Shown here: positions 1 to 7,993 of the stretch, one piece after another
How positions within the stretch are numbered: position 1 is the stretch's first letter
Layout: each line of letters starts with the position of its first letter
Origin: Burkholderiales bacterium
Lineage (GTDB): Bacteria; Pseudomonadota; Gammaproteobacteria; Burkholderiales; Casimicrobiaceae
Assembly: GCA_031275075.1 (NCBI GenBank)
Contig: JAISPI010000178.1
Location: forward strand, 1-11,088
DNA: 11,088 nt
Reading direction: 5' to 3'
Program-made: the position numbers and the translations under genes
Notes under the pieces: model-generated
What the model was told of the DNA's origin: nothing
The model's input: only the letters and a program-made list of their open reading frames with translations
Database searches by the model: none

Positions 1-206
1 CCTAAAGCGGCACTACGTTCTTCTCGCGCCAACGTTTTGTTGATGGCCACGCCTCTTTTGTAATAGTCGTCCGCCACCAAACCATCGTAAGACCAGATGG
101 CAATTCCCAGCGTCACAAAACAAGCCAGCATAACAAAGCCGATACTTCCCATGATGATCCACGGCCACGGCTCACGATACCACGGCTTGATTTCTCTTTC
201 CGTCAT
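1..206 (-). CDS. ccoH: FixH/CcoH-family cbb3 oxidase assembly protein, 5' part only
   Basis: The gene starts at an ATG at 206 and runs off the left edge, so only about 68 N-terminal residues are visible. They show a short polar N-terminus (MTEREIKPWYREPWPW), one membrane segment at about residues 15-38, and then the segment DGLVADDYYKRGVAIN. That last segment is the hallmark of FixH/CcoH proteins just outside the membrane. Family members are single-span proteins that associate with the cbb3 oxidase and are needed for its assembly or stability. An AAGGA ribosome binding site lies a few bases before the ATG. The gap to the ccoG stop is only 20 bp, so the two genes are almost certainly co-transcribed. 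The C-terminal periplasmic domain is not in the window. The symbol rests on the motif and its position after ccoG. Confidence 0.88.
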   Translation of the reverse strand, partial: MTEREIKPWYREPWPWIIMGSIGFVMLACFVTLGIAIWSYDGLVADDYYKRGVAINKTLAREERSAAL

Positions 207-226
207 TCTTTTTCCTTAAAAAATCA

Positions 227-1645
227 TTAATTTTCGGGCACCATGAACGTCGATTTTTCTTCGCGCTGCAAAGCCTTTTCGCCCGTCGCCTGTACCGTAA
301 ACTTCATCGGATACATTCCAGGTTCCCATCCTTCACGCGGTAATTTGAACCGCACTGAAAGCGGCACCGTTCGCCTGCTTGCCCCATCAACACTGATCGG
401 TTGTTCAATCCCACCGATCTCCATTCCCGGCAATCCTGCCGCTTCGATTATAAACTGATGCGCACGCTCATCCGTATTGATAATCTGCAACCGATAAACG
501 TTTTCGATCACTCCCGGTGACGCTTCACGCGCCATCACGCCACGGTCACGCAACACATCGACTTTTAGCGCATTGCGCGACCACAGCGATACCGCTACTG
601 CCATAATAATGGCCAACAAGATCGTTGCGTAAATCAACGTGCGCAAACGGAACATCCGTCTCCATATTTCTTTTTTACTGTAGCCGCCGGCTATTGCATT
701 TTCGGTGGTGTAGCGAACCAACCCAAGCGGATAATTCATTTTTTTCATTACTTCGTCGCAGGCGTCGATACACGCGGCGCACCCGATACACTCGTATTGC
801 AAACCGTTGCGGATATCAATGCCTGTGGGACACGCTTGTATGCACAAGTCGCAGTCAATACAATGTCCCAACTGCGCTTCCTTCAAATCGGTTTTGCGGT
901 TACGCGCGCCACGCGGTTCGCCGCGTGCCGCATCGTAAGTAATAATCATCGTGTCGCGGTCGAACATTGCCGACTGAAAACGCGCATAAGGACACATGTA
1001 TTTGCAAACCTGCTCACGCAACAGGCCCGCCAGAAAATACACCATGCCACCATAAAAAAGAATCCAGAACAGCGACCAACCGGAAACGCCGAACGGCAGC
1101 AACGTGACCAACTGACGGATCGGCGTGAAATAGCCGACAAAGGTAACCCCGGTCCACAATGCTACTAATAACCACAACCCATGTTTGAGCAGTTTCCTTG
1201 TCACTTTGTTTGCTGACCATGGCGCCGCATCGAGTTTCATTCGCGCGTTGCGATTACCCTCGACCGCGTGCTCGATCCACATCAGCAATTCGGTATATAC
1301 GGTTTGCGGACAAGCGTAACCGCACCACAAACGTCCAGCAATCGCCGTAAATAAAAACAGTGAATAAGCGCTGACGATGAGCACCGCCGTCAGATAAATA
1401 ATGTCCTGCGGCCAGAACACCACGCCGAACAGATAAAATTTTCGCGAAACCAGATCAAGTAAAAATGCCTGACGATCACCCCATGTCAACCACGGCAAGC
1501 CTAAAAAAACGATCTGGGTAAAAATAACGAGCGCGACCCGCCAGTTCTGAAAAGTTCCTTTTACAGCACGCACGTACAGTTTGCGACGGGATGCGAAAAG
1601 TGACTGGGGCGTTTTAGCGCCATCACTGGCGGATGAGTCATTCAT
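227..1645 (-). CDS. ccoG: CcoG/RdxA/FixG: membrane iron-sulfur protein for cbb3 oxidase copper delivery
   Basis: This 472-residue protein has several membrane segments (roughly residues 36-55, 80-105, 155-175, 188-208 and 335-355). Two CxxxC pairs sit near the membrane: C108/C112 in CGYACPQ and C214/C218 in CKYMCPY. A ferredoxin-like domain follows, with two [4Fe-4S] motifs: C262, C265, C268, C272 and C286, C289, C292, C296. The C-terminal 110 or so residues form the Ig-like domain typical of the FixG family. Length and domain order are normal for CcoG. The family is described as a cytoplasmic-membrane Cu(II) reductase that helps supply Cu(I) to the CuB site of cbb3 oxidase. The gene lies downstream of a terminator that follows ccoP. 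Its own promoter should therefore lie in 1646-1731, although I could not identify clear -35/-10 boxes there. AAGAG upstream of the ATG is a modest ribosome binding site. Confidence 0.95.
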   Translation of the reverse strand: MNDSSASDGAKTPQSLFASRRKLYVRAVKGTFQNWRVALVIFTQIVFLGLPWLTWGDRQAFLLDLVSRKFYLFGVVFWPQDIIYLTAVLIVSAYSLFLFTAIAGRLWCGYACPQTVYTELLMWIEHAVEGNRNARMKLDAAPWSANKVTRKLLKHGLWLLVALWTGVTFVGYFTPIRQLVTLLPFGVSGWSLFWILFYGGMVYFLAGLLREQVCKYMCPYARFQSAMFDRDTMIITYDAARGEPRGARNRKTDLKEAQLGHCIDCDLCIQACPTGIDIRNGLQYECIGCAACIDACDEVMKKMNYPLGLVRYTTENAIAGGYSKKEIWRRMFRLRTLIYATILLAIIMAVAVSLWSRNALKVDVLRDRGVMAREASPGVIENVYRLQIINTDERAHQFIIEAAGLPGMEIGGIEQPISVDGASRRTVPLSVRFKLPREGWEPGMYPMKFTVQATGEKALQREEKSTFMVPEN

Positions 1646-1731
1646 AAGCGTCTCTTAAGAACAAGTAACTGTTTAGTCTGTTAAAACATTCAACAGTTGC
1701 CATTCTTGCATTGGAAAGCGTTTATTCTACT

Positions 1732-1777
1732 AAAAAAACAAACCGCGGACGATTCCACTACTCGCCCGCGGCTTTTG
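1732..1777 (-). terminator. Rho-independent terminator after ccoNOQP
   Basis: Read on the minus strand, a 9-bp stem (arms 1771-1763 and 1751-1743) with an 11-nt loop is followed by a T-rich tract, TTTGTTTTTTT, at 1742-1732. One pair is a G:U wobble in the minus-strand RNA. The same position is an A:C mismatch in plus-strand RNA, and the U tract is on the minus-strand side, so the terminator points the way ccoP is transcribed. It lies about 40 bp past the ccoP stop and before ccoG. It should end or attenuate the ccoNOQP transcript. Confidence 0.85.
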
Positions 1778-1818
1778 ATTGGTGTTTCGCTTTCTGATAT
1801 TTTTTTATCCGCTACGAT

Positions 1819-2742
1819 TTATCTGTTGGTCAAGCCCCATACATATGCCGTTAACAGATGAATCTGGCCTTCGCTTAAGACACCTTTGTACGCAGGCATC
1901 GCAAAACCACCTTCGTCCAATTCGCTGTTATGCCCGAACTCGACGATTCTCATTACCGCTTTTTCCGAGCTGCCATAGTCCCAAACGTTATCGGTCAAAT
2001 CCGGCGCTCCGATTTCTTTCATCCCTTTGCCGTCCGCACCGTGACAAACGGCACAGTTTTCTTCAAACAGCGTTTCTCCTTTTGCGACCAGATTCGTGTC
2101 ATGGGGACGTCCCGATAACGAGAACGTATAAGCCACCACCGCTTTAATGCCCGGTTCGCCGCCCAACACTTCGCCCATCGGCGGCATCACTCCGGTACGC
2201 CCACCGGCGATGGACTCTTCAATTTCTATCGGAGCGCCGCCCCAGTTCCAAGCGCCGCTTCTGAGACTCTTGAAACCGATGGCGCCACCTGCGTCGGAAC
2301 CGTGACAACGAGCGCATTCGTTCAGAAAGATACGCTGAGCCGTCCCCATGGCTTTCTGATTCTTCGCCAAGTCTTCGACCCGCATGGCCAAGAAGCCGTC
2401 GTACATCGGTTTGGTTTTGGCCTCAAGCGCCGCCATCTCTTTGTCAAACTGCCCGGTCTGTGTCCAGCCTCCAAGGCCTTTGAAACTGCCAAGTCCAGGG
2501 TAGTAAAGCAGATAGCCTACCGAGAAAATCAACAATACCCAGAACAACCCGCGCCACCAATTTGGCAACTGGTTGTTGAGTTCTGTCAAATCACCATCCC
2601 AGACATGTGTCGTGCTGTTCGCAGCTTTTTCTTCCTTTTTGCTTTTGCCCATGACCGCTAGGATCCAGACACAAAAAAGAAGCGCTCCTACCGTCAGGAT
2701 GACGATATAAAAATCCCAAAAATTGGATGTGAAGTCACTCAT
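1819..2742 (-). CDS. ccoP: cbb3-type cytochrome c oxidase diheme subunit CcoP (subunit III)
   Basis: This 307-residue membrane-anchored diheme cytochrome c takes electrons from soluble or membrane cytochromes and passes them towards CcoO/CcoN. There are two N-terminal membrane segments (about residues 12-31 and 64-80), as in the longer CcoP type. Two class I cytochrome c domains follow. Heme sites are CARCH (143-147) and CAVCH (230-234). Likely axial methionines are M186 in GVMPPMG and M282 in FAMPAYKG. The N-terminal part carries HVWDGDLTELNNQLPNWW, the conserved CcoP stretch ahead of the second helix. The ATG overlaps the ccoQ stop by 4 bp (ATGA), indicating translational coupling. It is the last gene before the terminator at 1732-1777. 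Confidence 0.97.
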   Translation of the reverse strand: MSDFTSNFWDFYIVILTVGALLFCVWILAVMGKSKKEEKAANSTTHVWDGDLTELNNQLPNWWRGLFWVLLIFSVGYLLYYPGLGSFKGLGGWTQTGQFDKEMAALEAKTKPMYDGFLAMRVEDLAKNQKAMGTAQRIFLNECARCHGSDAGGAIGFKSLRSGAWNWGGAPIEIEESIAGGRTGVMPPMGEVLGGEPGIKAVVAYTFSLSGRPHDTNLVAKGETLFEENCAVCHGADGKGMKEIGAPDLTDNVWDYGSSEKAVMRIVEFGHNSELDEGGFAMPAYKGVLSEGQIHLLTAYVWGLTNR

Positions 2743-2948
2743 GGTTGACGTCCCCGTTGATCAATATCCTGCTTGATTGAATTGTCACTGCTTATTCCCT
2801 CGGCTTCATCGGGCAACGCAAACGGCGCCTGTGCCGCTTGGTCGAAATACTGCTTGCGCCGACCGCTCCAAGCCCAGAACACGATGCAGGTAAAAGCCAC
2901 TACTGCCAGCACCACGCCTGCTGTACCGATAAGCGTTAACCCGTTCAC
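2739..2948 (-). CDS. ccoQ: cbb3-type oxidase small subunit CcoQ
   Basis: This 69-residue protein has a single membrane segment (about residues 7-28) followed by the SGRRKQYFDQAAQAPFALPDE stretch and an acidic, polar tail. The basic/aromatic motif after the helix followed by a FALPDE-like segment is typical of CcoQ/FixQ. The family is a small accessory subunit of cbb3 oxidase that stabilises the complex; it binds no cofactor. The start codon is GTG at 2948. The ribosome binding site GAGGTAA overlaps the ccoO stop, and only 6 bp separate the two genes. The 3' end overlaps ccoP by 4 bp. The position between ccoO and ccoP confirms the call despite the short length. The hydrophilic tail is somewhat longer than in minimal CcoQ proteins. 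Confidence 0.9.
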   Translation of the reverse strand: MNGLTLIGTAGVVLAVVAFTCIVFWAWSGRRKQYFDQAAQAPFALPDEAEGISSDNSIKQDIDQRGRQP

Positions 2949-2954
2949 CGCAAA

Positions 2955-3572
2955 TTACCTCACGCTCTTCACATGGATGCCGAGCACCTGCATGTAAGCG
3001 ATCAGTGCATCCTCTTCCGTTTTTCCGACCAACTCTCCGGGAGCCGCACTGATTTCCGCGTCCGTATAAGGAACGCCCAAGATTCGCAAAGCTTTCATCT
3101 TAGCAGTGATCGTCTTTCCATTGGCCGGCGTTTTCATCAACCACGGATAGTTAGGCATGTTGGATTCCGGCACGACACTTTTCGGCTTTCTCATGTGTAT
3201 ACGATGCCATTCATCGGAAAACTTGCCTCCAATCCGCGCCAAGTCCGGCCCCCTGCGATGCGAGCTAAATTGGAACGGGTGATCGTAAACAAACTCACCG
3301 GCGACCGAGTAATGGCCGTAACGTTCGGCTTCCGAACGGAAGGGACGAATCATCTGTGAATGGCAGCCATGGCAACCTTCACGAATATAGATGTCGCGTC
3401 CTTCCAATTGTAGAGCCGTGTACGGCTTCAAACCCGCCACCGGTTCGGTCGTCGAACCCTGGAAGAAAAGAGGCACGTTCAAGGCCAGCCCACCAATGCT
3501 GATAACAACCACAATAGCCATAATCAACCACGGCAGCTTGGTTTCCAGCGTTTCATGCGAGAAGAATTTCAT
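2955..3572 (-). CDS. ccoO: cbb3-type cytochrome c oxidase monoheme subunit CcoO (subunit II)
   Basis: This 205-residue membrane-anchored monoheme cytochrome c relays electrons from CcoP to the heme/copper core of CcoN. One N-terminal membrane segment (about residues 14-36) is followed by the periplasmic domain with EGCHGCHSQMIRPFRSE (heme CHGCH at 67-71). RYGHYSVAGEFVYDHPFQ and RRGPDLARIGG come next, with a likely axial methionine in ESNMPNYPWL (M139). These blocks are diagnostic for CcoO/FixO. I chose the ATG at 3572. GGGGAG at 3585-3580 is a good ribosome binding site, and the protein then begins MKFFSHETLE, as in the family. A TTG at 3593 would add seven residues and overlap ccoN, and is less likely. 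The gap to ccoN is 17 bp, so the two are in one operon. Confidence 0.97.
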   Translation of the reverse strand: MKFFSHETLETKLPWLIMAIVVVISIGGLALNVPLFFQGSTTEPVAGLKPYTALQLEGRDIYIREGCHGCHSQMIRPFRSEAERYGHYSVAGEFVYDHPFQFSSHRRGPDLARIGGKFSDEWHRIHMRKPKSVVPESNMPNYPWLMKTPANGKTITAKMKALRILGVPYTDAEISAAPGELVGKTEEDALIAYMQVLGIHVKSVR

Positions 3573-3589
3573 TCTTGCGCTCCCCGTGA

Positions 3590-5029
3590 TCAAGCGTGCA
3601 CAGGCGCCGTTGCCGTCGGAACGGCGGCTTCAGCCGGCTTGCCCTGCCCCATCGTCTTCAACATGTTGTAGAACATCAACAACATACCCAAAAAGTACAG
3701 CACTCCGCCGATCAAACGAATCGCGTAGAACGGATAACTCGCCTTGACGCTTTCGACGAAGGTATAAACCAGCGTACCGTCTTCGTTGACCGCCCGCCAC
3801 ATCAGTCCCTGCATCACGCCGGCGATCCACAATGCCGCAACGTAAAGCACGATACCGATCGTCGCTATCCAGAAGTGGATATTGACCAGCTTGACCGACC
3901 ACATTTCAGTGCGACCGTACAAGCGCGGGATCAAGTAATAGAGGCTGCCAATCGTGATGAAGCCGACCCATCCCAAGGCGCCCGAATGAACGTGGCCAAT
4001 GATCCAGTCGGAATAGTGCGCCAGCGCGTTGATCGTCTTGACAGAAAGCGCCGGTCCTTCAAAGGTTGACATGCCGTAGAACGACAGCGCCACGATCATG
4101 AATTTGAGGATCGGATCTTCGCGCAGTCTGTGCCAAGCACCGGACAGCGTCATGATACCGTTGATCATACCGCCCCACGACGGCGCTAACAGAATGACTG
4201 AAAACAGCATTCCTAGCGTCTGCGCCCAATCAGGCACTGCTGTGTAAAGCAGATGGTGCGGTCCCGCCCACATGTAGGTGAAGATCAACGCCCAGAAGTG
4301 CACGACCGACAGGCGATAGGAGTAAATCGGACGCCCTGCTTGTTTCGGCACGAAGTAATACATCATGCCCAAGAAGCCCGCCGTCAGGAAGAATCCGACC
4401 GCATTGTGTCCGTACCACCACTGCACCATCGCATCATGAACGCCCGCATAAGCCGAATACGACTTGTACCACGTTACCGGTATTGCGACGCTGTTGCCGA
4501 TATGCAGTACCGCAATGGCAATAATCATCGCGCCGAAAAACCAGTTGGCCACATAGATATGTGGCGTACGGCGCTTGGCGATCGTGCCAAAAAATACGAG
4601 TGCATAAGCGACCCAGACAACCGCGATCAGTATGTCGATCGGCCATTCCAGCTCGGCGTATTCCTTGCCGGAGGTAAAGCCAAATACCAGCGATAAGGCA
4701 GCCAGCAAAATAATCAGTTGCCAGCCCCAGAAAGTGAATGCTGCCAGTCCGCTACAGAAAAGCCGCGTCTGACAGGTGCGCTGAACAATGTAATACGACG
4801 TTGCAAACAACGCACAGCCACCGAACGCAAAGATAATCGCGTTAGTGTGTAACGGCCGCAACCGTCCGTAAGTCAGCCAAGGAAGGTCGAAATTAAACGC
4901 GGGCCACATCAGTTGGACTGAAATGACCAGTCCCACCAGTAAACCCACGATTCCCCAAATCACCGCCATTATTGCAAACTGGCGGACTACTGTGTAGTTA
5001 AATAGTTCTGCCTTTGATGTTATAGCCAT
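3590..5029 (-). CDS. ccoN: cbb3-type cytochrome c oxidase catalytic subunit CcoN (subunit I)
   Basis: This heme-copper oxidase catalytic subunit reduces O2 to water and is expected to pump protons. From the ATG at 5029 it has 479 residues, the usual CcoN length, with about 12 membrane helices. Metal ligands are visible: H61 (RPLHTN) and H348 for low-spin heme b, H346 (GHVHSGALGW) for heme b3, and H208 (WWYGHNAV), H258 and H259 (AGPHHLLYT) for CuB. Y252 in TYMWAGPHH matches the Tyr cross-linked to a CuB histidine in cbb3 enzymes. The frame stays open to a TTG at 5089, adding 20 residues (MALAFGYNSATTGSTSGART). I reject that start: the ATG version gives the family-like N-terminus (NYTVVRQFAIMAVIWG), and a -10 element lies at 5071-5066, inside the longer version. 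The ribosome binding site (GGGG about 8 nt upstream) is weak. Confidence 0.96.
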   Translation of the reverse strand: MAITSKAELFNYTVVRQFAIMAVIWGIVGLLVGLVISVQLMWPAFNFDLPWLTYGRLRPLHTNAIIFAFGGCALFATSYYIVQRTCQTRLFCSGLAAFTFWGWQLIILLAALSLVFGFTSGKEYAELEWPIDILIAVVWVAYALVFFGTIAKRRTPHIYVANWFFGAMIIAIAVLHIGNSVAIPVTWYKSYSAYAGVHDAMVQWWYGHNAVGFFLTAGFLGMMYYFVPKQAGRPIYSYRLSVVHFWALIFTYMWAGPHHLLYTAVPDWAQTLGMLFSVILLAPSWGGMINGIMTLSGAWHRLREDPILKFMIVALSFYGMSTFEGPALSVKTINALAHYSDWIIGHVHSGALGWVGFITIGSLYYLIPRLYGRTEMWSVKLVNIHFWIATIGIVLYVAALWIAGVMQGLMWRAVNEDGTLVYTFVESVKASYPFYAIRLIGGVLYFLGMLLMFYNMLKTMGQGKPAEAAVPTATAPVHA

Positions 5030-5065
5030 CGTACGTGCCCCAGATGTTGACCCAGTGGTGGCGCT

Positions 5066-5071
5066 ATTGTA
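5066..5071 (-). promoter_or_regulatory. -10 element of the ccoNOQP promoter
   Basis: The minus strand reads TACAAT, one base from TATAAT. No good -35 hexamer lies 17 bp upstream, where the sequence is ATGTTT. That is expected for a promoter that relies on an activator bound at the FNR-like box 5106-5093. Transcription would start near 5058-5059, leaving a leader of about 30 nt before the ccoN ATG at 5029. Confidence 0.6.
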
Positions 5072-5092
5072 ACCAAACGCAAGCGCCAAAAC

Positions 5093-5106
5093 ATGATATA
5101 GCTCAA
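5093..5106 (-). promoter_or_regulatory. FNR/ANR-like box upstream of ccoN
   Basis: The minus strand reads TTGAGCTATATCAT, which matches 8 of the 10 fixed positions of the FNR consensus TTGAT-N4-ATCAA. Its centre is about 41 bp upstream of the start site predicted from the -10 element at 5071-5066, the class II activator position for FNR. FNR/ANR control of ccoNOQP under low oxygen is established in many proteobacteria. The site call here is by eye. Confidence 0.7.
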
Positions 5107-5178
5107 ATTATCCTTACATGATCAGTCGCGAATATGACTACAAAAGCAACTGACTTTCATTAAAACAAATATGTCAAA

Positions 5179-5382
5179 TCAACCCTCTTTTCTGCCTTTT
5201 TCGGCTCCCGAGCCCTCTCCCGACGCTATTTCCGGCGCCGGGTTGTCATCGTCAGCCAGAATCCGGTAGGCTGGACCGTCGAGATCATCGAACTGCCCGC
5301 TCCGGACGCCCCACCAAAAAACACAACCCATGACCAGCACCAACAGAACCGACACCGGAATCAGTAACCACAAAATTTCCAT
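5179..5382 (-). CDS. ccoS: cbb3-type oxidase assembly protein CcoS
   Basis: This 67-residue protein has one N-terminal membrane helix (MEILWLLIPVSVLLVLVMGC...FWWGVRSGQF) followed by DDLDGPAYRILADDD. That block is the diagnostic CcoS/FixS motif. The remaining tail is polar and variable. CcoS is needed to insert the heme and copper cofactors into CcoN; without it an inactive oxidase is assembled in other bacteria. It lies 49 bp downstream of ccoI on the same strand, probably in one transcript. It is followed by the regulated ccoN promoter region (5178-5030). The ribosome binding site before the ATG is weak (a GGG about 9 nt upstream). No other start fits the family N-terminus as well. Confidence 0.94.
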   Translation of the reverse strand: MEILWLLIPVSVLLVLVMGCVFWWGVRSGQFDDLDGPAYRILADDDNPAPEIASGEGSGAEKGRKEG

Positions 5383-5431
5383 GACAAGACCCGAATAACC
5401 TTAATTTCATCGCAACTATAACTGAATCTCG

Positions 5432-7993
5432 TCAAGAAGCCATCCCGCGCACGGGTCTCCCGCCGTTACCGTCACCCGCTCCGGTATCCTTTTTCATGCG
5501 CGTGATCCGCAACGCGTTCAACACCACCGTTAACGACGACAACGACATGCCGAGCGCCGCGATCAGCGGTGTTACCAAACCCAGCGCCGCCGCCGGCACC
5601 GCCACCACATTGTAGGCAATCGCCCAGCCCAAATTTTGGCGGATCACCGCTAGCGTGCGGCGGGCATGACGCAATGCATCCGTCAGCCGCGGCAACTCGT
5701 CGGAAAGGATGACCACATCAGCCGTCCACTGCGCCAATGATGTGGCGCTGCCCAAGCTGATCGACACCTGCGCCTGCGCCAGCCCTGGCGCGTCATTGAC
5801 ACCATCGCCCACCATCGCCACCACTTCGCCAGCAGCTTGCCAATCGAGAATGTAGCGACGTTTATCTTCCGGAAACAAGCCGCCATGCGCCGTTTCGATG
5901 CCCAACATTTGCGCCAACGCTTCGGTGTTTTCACAGCGATCCCCCGATAGCAACACGGTTCGAATTCCCATCGCGCGCAACGCCATAACCACTTCATGGG
6001 CATGCGGGCGCAGCGCATCACCTAACGCAAAAACGGCCTGAATTCCGTCGCCGTTGCCGAGGAACACTATCGTTTCGCTGGACGGCTGTTGTCCGATGAA
6101 GCGGGTCAGCGCATCGGGCAACGTCACCTCAACCGCGTTATTCAGCGCCGCAACAAAGTCGAGACGGCCAATCCGCCAATACCCGTCGTCAATCTTTCCC
6201 TCAATCCCGTTACCGGATAACACCGTCAGATCCGACACCATCGGCAACGCTGCCGTTTCTGCGACTGTTTTCATCCCGGTTTCACTCCGGAACGCCCGCG
6301 CCAGCGGATGCTCGGAAGGCGCTTCCAGCGCCTGCGCGATCGCCAACAGTTTTGCCTTGTCAGCACCTTCGATCACGCCCATTCCATTGAGTGTGACCTT
6401 TCCCTCGGTCAGCGTACCGGTTTTGTCAAAAACCAGCGTTGTCACCTTCGCCAATGTTTCCAGCGCATCACTGCGCGCCAACACCACACGCCGGCGGCCA
6501 AGCGCGCCGGCAGCCGCCGACAACGCTGTCGGTGTCGCCAGCGACAAGGCGCAGGGGCATGTAATCACCAGAAGCGCAAACACCACTTCCACGACACGCG
6601 ACGGCTCGGTCTGCCACCACACGATCCCAACGGCCGATGCCAGCACCAACAATGCGCCGACAAACCAAGAGGCTATCCGATCGGCGATTTTCGCTACCCG
6701 TGGCCGTTCGCTGGCAGCACGGTCCACCAGCCGCAAAATCGTCGCCAACCGGGTGCCTTCGCCGACCGCCTGAACTTGCACGATCAAAACGCTCTCACGA
6801 TTGACCGCGCCTGCAAAAACCGAATCACCCGAAGCCCGCCGTACCGGCCAGCTTTCACCGGTCAATACCGCTTCTTCGACATGCGAAACTCCGTCGATCA
6901 CCACACCATCGACCGGCACCACTGCGCCTGGCCGTACCAACACATAATCGCCGGACGCCAGCGCCGTTGCCGAAACCGGTTGTGTTGTCCGCAAACGCGG
7001 CCATTCGGTCAACCGGTCAGCCAGCACCGGTTGTTGCCGAGCCATCGCTTCGATGGCGTCGCCGGAACGCTGCCGCACCATCGTTTCAAAATAACGCGCC
7101 ACCAGTAGCAACGCCACGAACATCGTTACCGAGTCGTAATACACCGCCCCGCTTCCCCGGAAAGTCGCCCATACGCTCGCCGTAAATGCCACCGACAACC
7201 CCAATGCCACCGGCACATCCATACCGGCGCGACCAACCGACAAATCGCGCCAGGCGCCTTTAAAAAAAGGCCATGCCGAATAACAAAGCACCGGCAGCGT
7301 CAGCACCAGACTCGCCCAGCGCAACAACGCCGCATTGTCCGGCGACACATCGCTACTGATGTAATGCGGCACCGCCATCATCATCACCTGCATCATGCCA
7401 AACAGAGCCACGCCCATTCGGAACAACATGGAGCGCCGCTCACGCCGAGCCTGTTCGTCACGCCGCGCAGGATCGTAGGGATAGGCGCGATAACCGATAC
7501 GCACCACCGCCCGCAACAACTGCGAGAGCGGCGTTATTTCGGGACGCCACACCAGCGTTGCCCGACGCGATGCAAAATTGACCCGCGCTTCAACGACACC
7601 GGGCTGCCTCATCAGCCATGATTCGATCAGCCACACACAAGCGCCACAGGTTAACCCTTCGAGCAACAGGGCAATTTCATATTCGTTTTTACCGCCCTCG
7701 CCGCCGCTTCGCTTCCGGATGAAGTCACGCACGATACCTTCATCGTCATAAGCCGCCCATTCGTCTTGCGTATCTTCTGGCGTTTGCGCCGACACCGTGC
7801 GCGTTGTGTAAAACGCTTCCAGACCCGCCGCATGAATGGTCTGCGCCACCGCCTGACAGCCGCCGCAACAAAACGTTCTCGGCTGTCCTTTCAAAACCGA
7901 CTGCCAACGCACATTCGGCGGATTTTCTGTTCCGCAGTGGTAACAAAAACTTGGTTCCGCCGGCGGCGAAGGGGAGTTGGACGTTTTCGACAT
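5432..7993 (-). CDS. ccoI: CcoI/FixI Cu+-transporting P1B-type ATPase for cbb3 oxidase maturation
   Basis: This 853-residue heavy-metal P-type ATPase exports Cu(I) across the inner membrane for the CuB centre of cbb3 oxidase. The N-terminus has the CcoI-type cysteine domain (C17xxC20 and C42-C43-GG-C46). A heavy-metal-associated domain with GLTCGACVWLIE (C116, C119) follows. Catalytic features come in the normal order: the TGES actuator loop (378-381), CPC copper-transport motif in the membrane (479-481), DKTGTL phosphorylation site (D523), SEHPLA nucleotide-binding motif (560-565) and GDGVNDAP hinge (about 729-736). The last helices carry YN and MSLSS, as expected for Cu+ pumps. The double cysteine N-terminus and the ccoS neighbour favour CcoI over CopA. 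The ATG at 7993 has only a weak ribosome binding site. GC content looks higher than in ccoNO. It lies upstream of ccoS and ccoN, an order I recall from betaproteobacteria. Confidence 0.95.
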   Translation of the reverse strand: MSKTSNSPSPPAEPSFCYHCGTENPPNVRWQSVLKGQPRTFCCGGCQAVAQTIHAAGLEAFYTTRTVSAQTPEDTQDEWAAYDDEGIVRDFIRKRSGGEGGKNEYEIALLLEGLTCGACVWLIESWLMRQPGVVEARVNFASRRATLVWRPEITPLSQLLRAVVRIGYRAYPYDPARRDEQARRERRSMLFRMGVALFGMMQVMMMAVPHYISSDVSPDNAALLRWASLVLTLPVLCYSAWPFFKGAWRDLSVGRAGMDVPVALGLSVAFTASVWATFRGSGAVYYDSVTMFVALLLVARYFETMVRQRSGDAIEAMARQQPVLADRLTEWPRLRTTQPVSATALASGDYVLVRPGAVVPVDGVVIDGVSHVEEAVLTGESWPVRRASGDSVFAGAVNRESVLIVQVQAVGEGTRLATILRLVDRAASERPRVAKIADRIASWFVGALLVLASAVGIVWWQTEPSRVVEVVFALLVITCPCALSLATPTALSAAAGALGRRRVVLARSDALETLAKVTTLVFDKTGTLTEGKVTLNGMGVIEGADKAKLLAIAQALEAPSEHPLARAFRSETGMKTVAETAALPMVSDLTVLSGNGIEGKIDDGYWRIGRLDFVAALNNAVEVTLPDALTRFIGQQPSSETIVFLGNGDGIQAVFALGDALRPHAHEVVMALRAMGIRTVLLSGDRCENTEALAQMLGIETAHGGLFPEDKRRYILDWQAAGEVVAMVGDGVNDAPGLAQAQVSISLGSATSLAQWTADVVILSDELPRLTDALRHARRTLAVIRQNLGWAIAYNVVAVPAAALGLVTPLIAALGMSLSSLTVVLNALRITRMKKDTGAGDGNGGRPVRGMAS

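Noticed and set aside
1646..1731. FNR-like box or clear promoter before ccoG
   Set aside because: TTGAATGTTTTAAC and the CTGTT/AACAG arms do not fit the FNR spacing, and no -35/-10 pair has proper spacing. A promoter is expected but not identified.
3573..3593. N-terminal extension of CcoO from a TTG at 3593
   Set aside because: The ATG at 3572 has a good ribosome binding site and gives the normal CcoO N-terminus. The TTG would overlap the ccoN stop.
5030..5089. N-terminal extension of CcoN from a TTG at 5089
   Set aside because: It covers the -10 element and would begin between the FNR-like box and the -10. The shorter ATG start gives the family-like N-terminus.
6308..7108. Plus-strand open frame of 266 residues opposite ccoI
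   Set aside because: Antisense to a clearly functional ATPase gene, rich in His, Arg and Gln, with no recognisable motif; a shadow frame.
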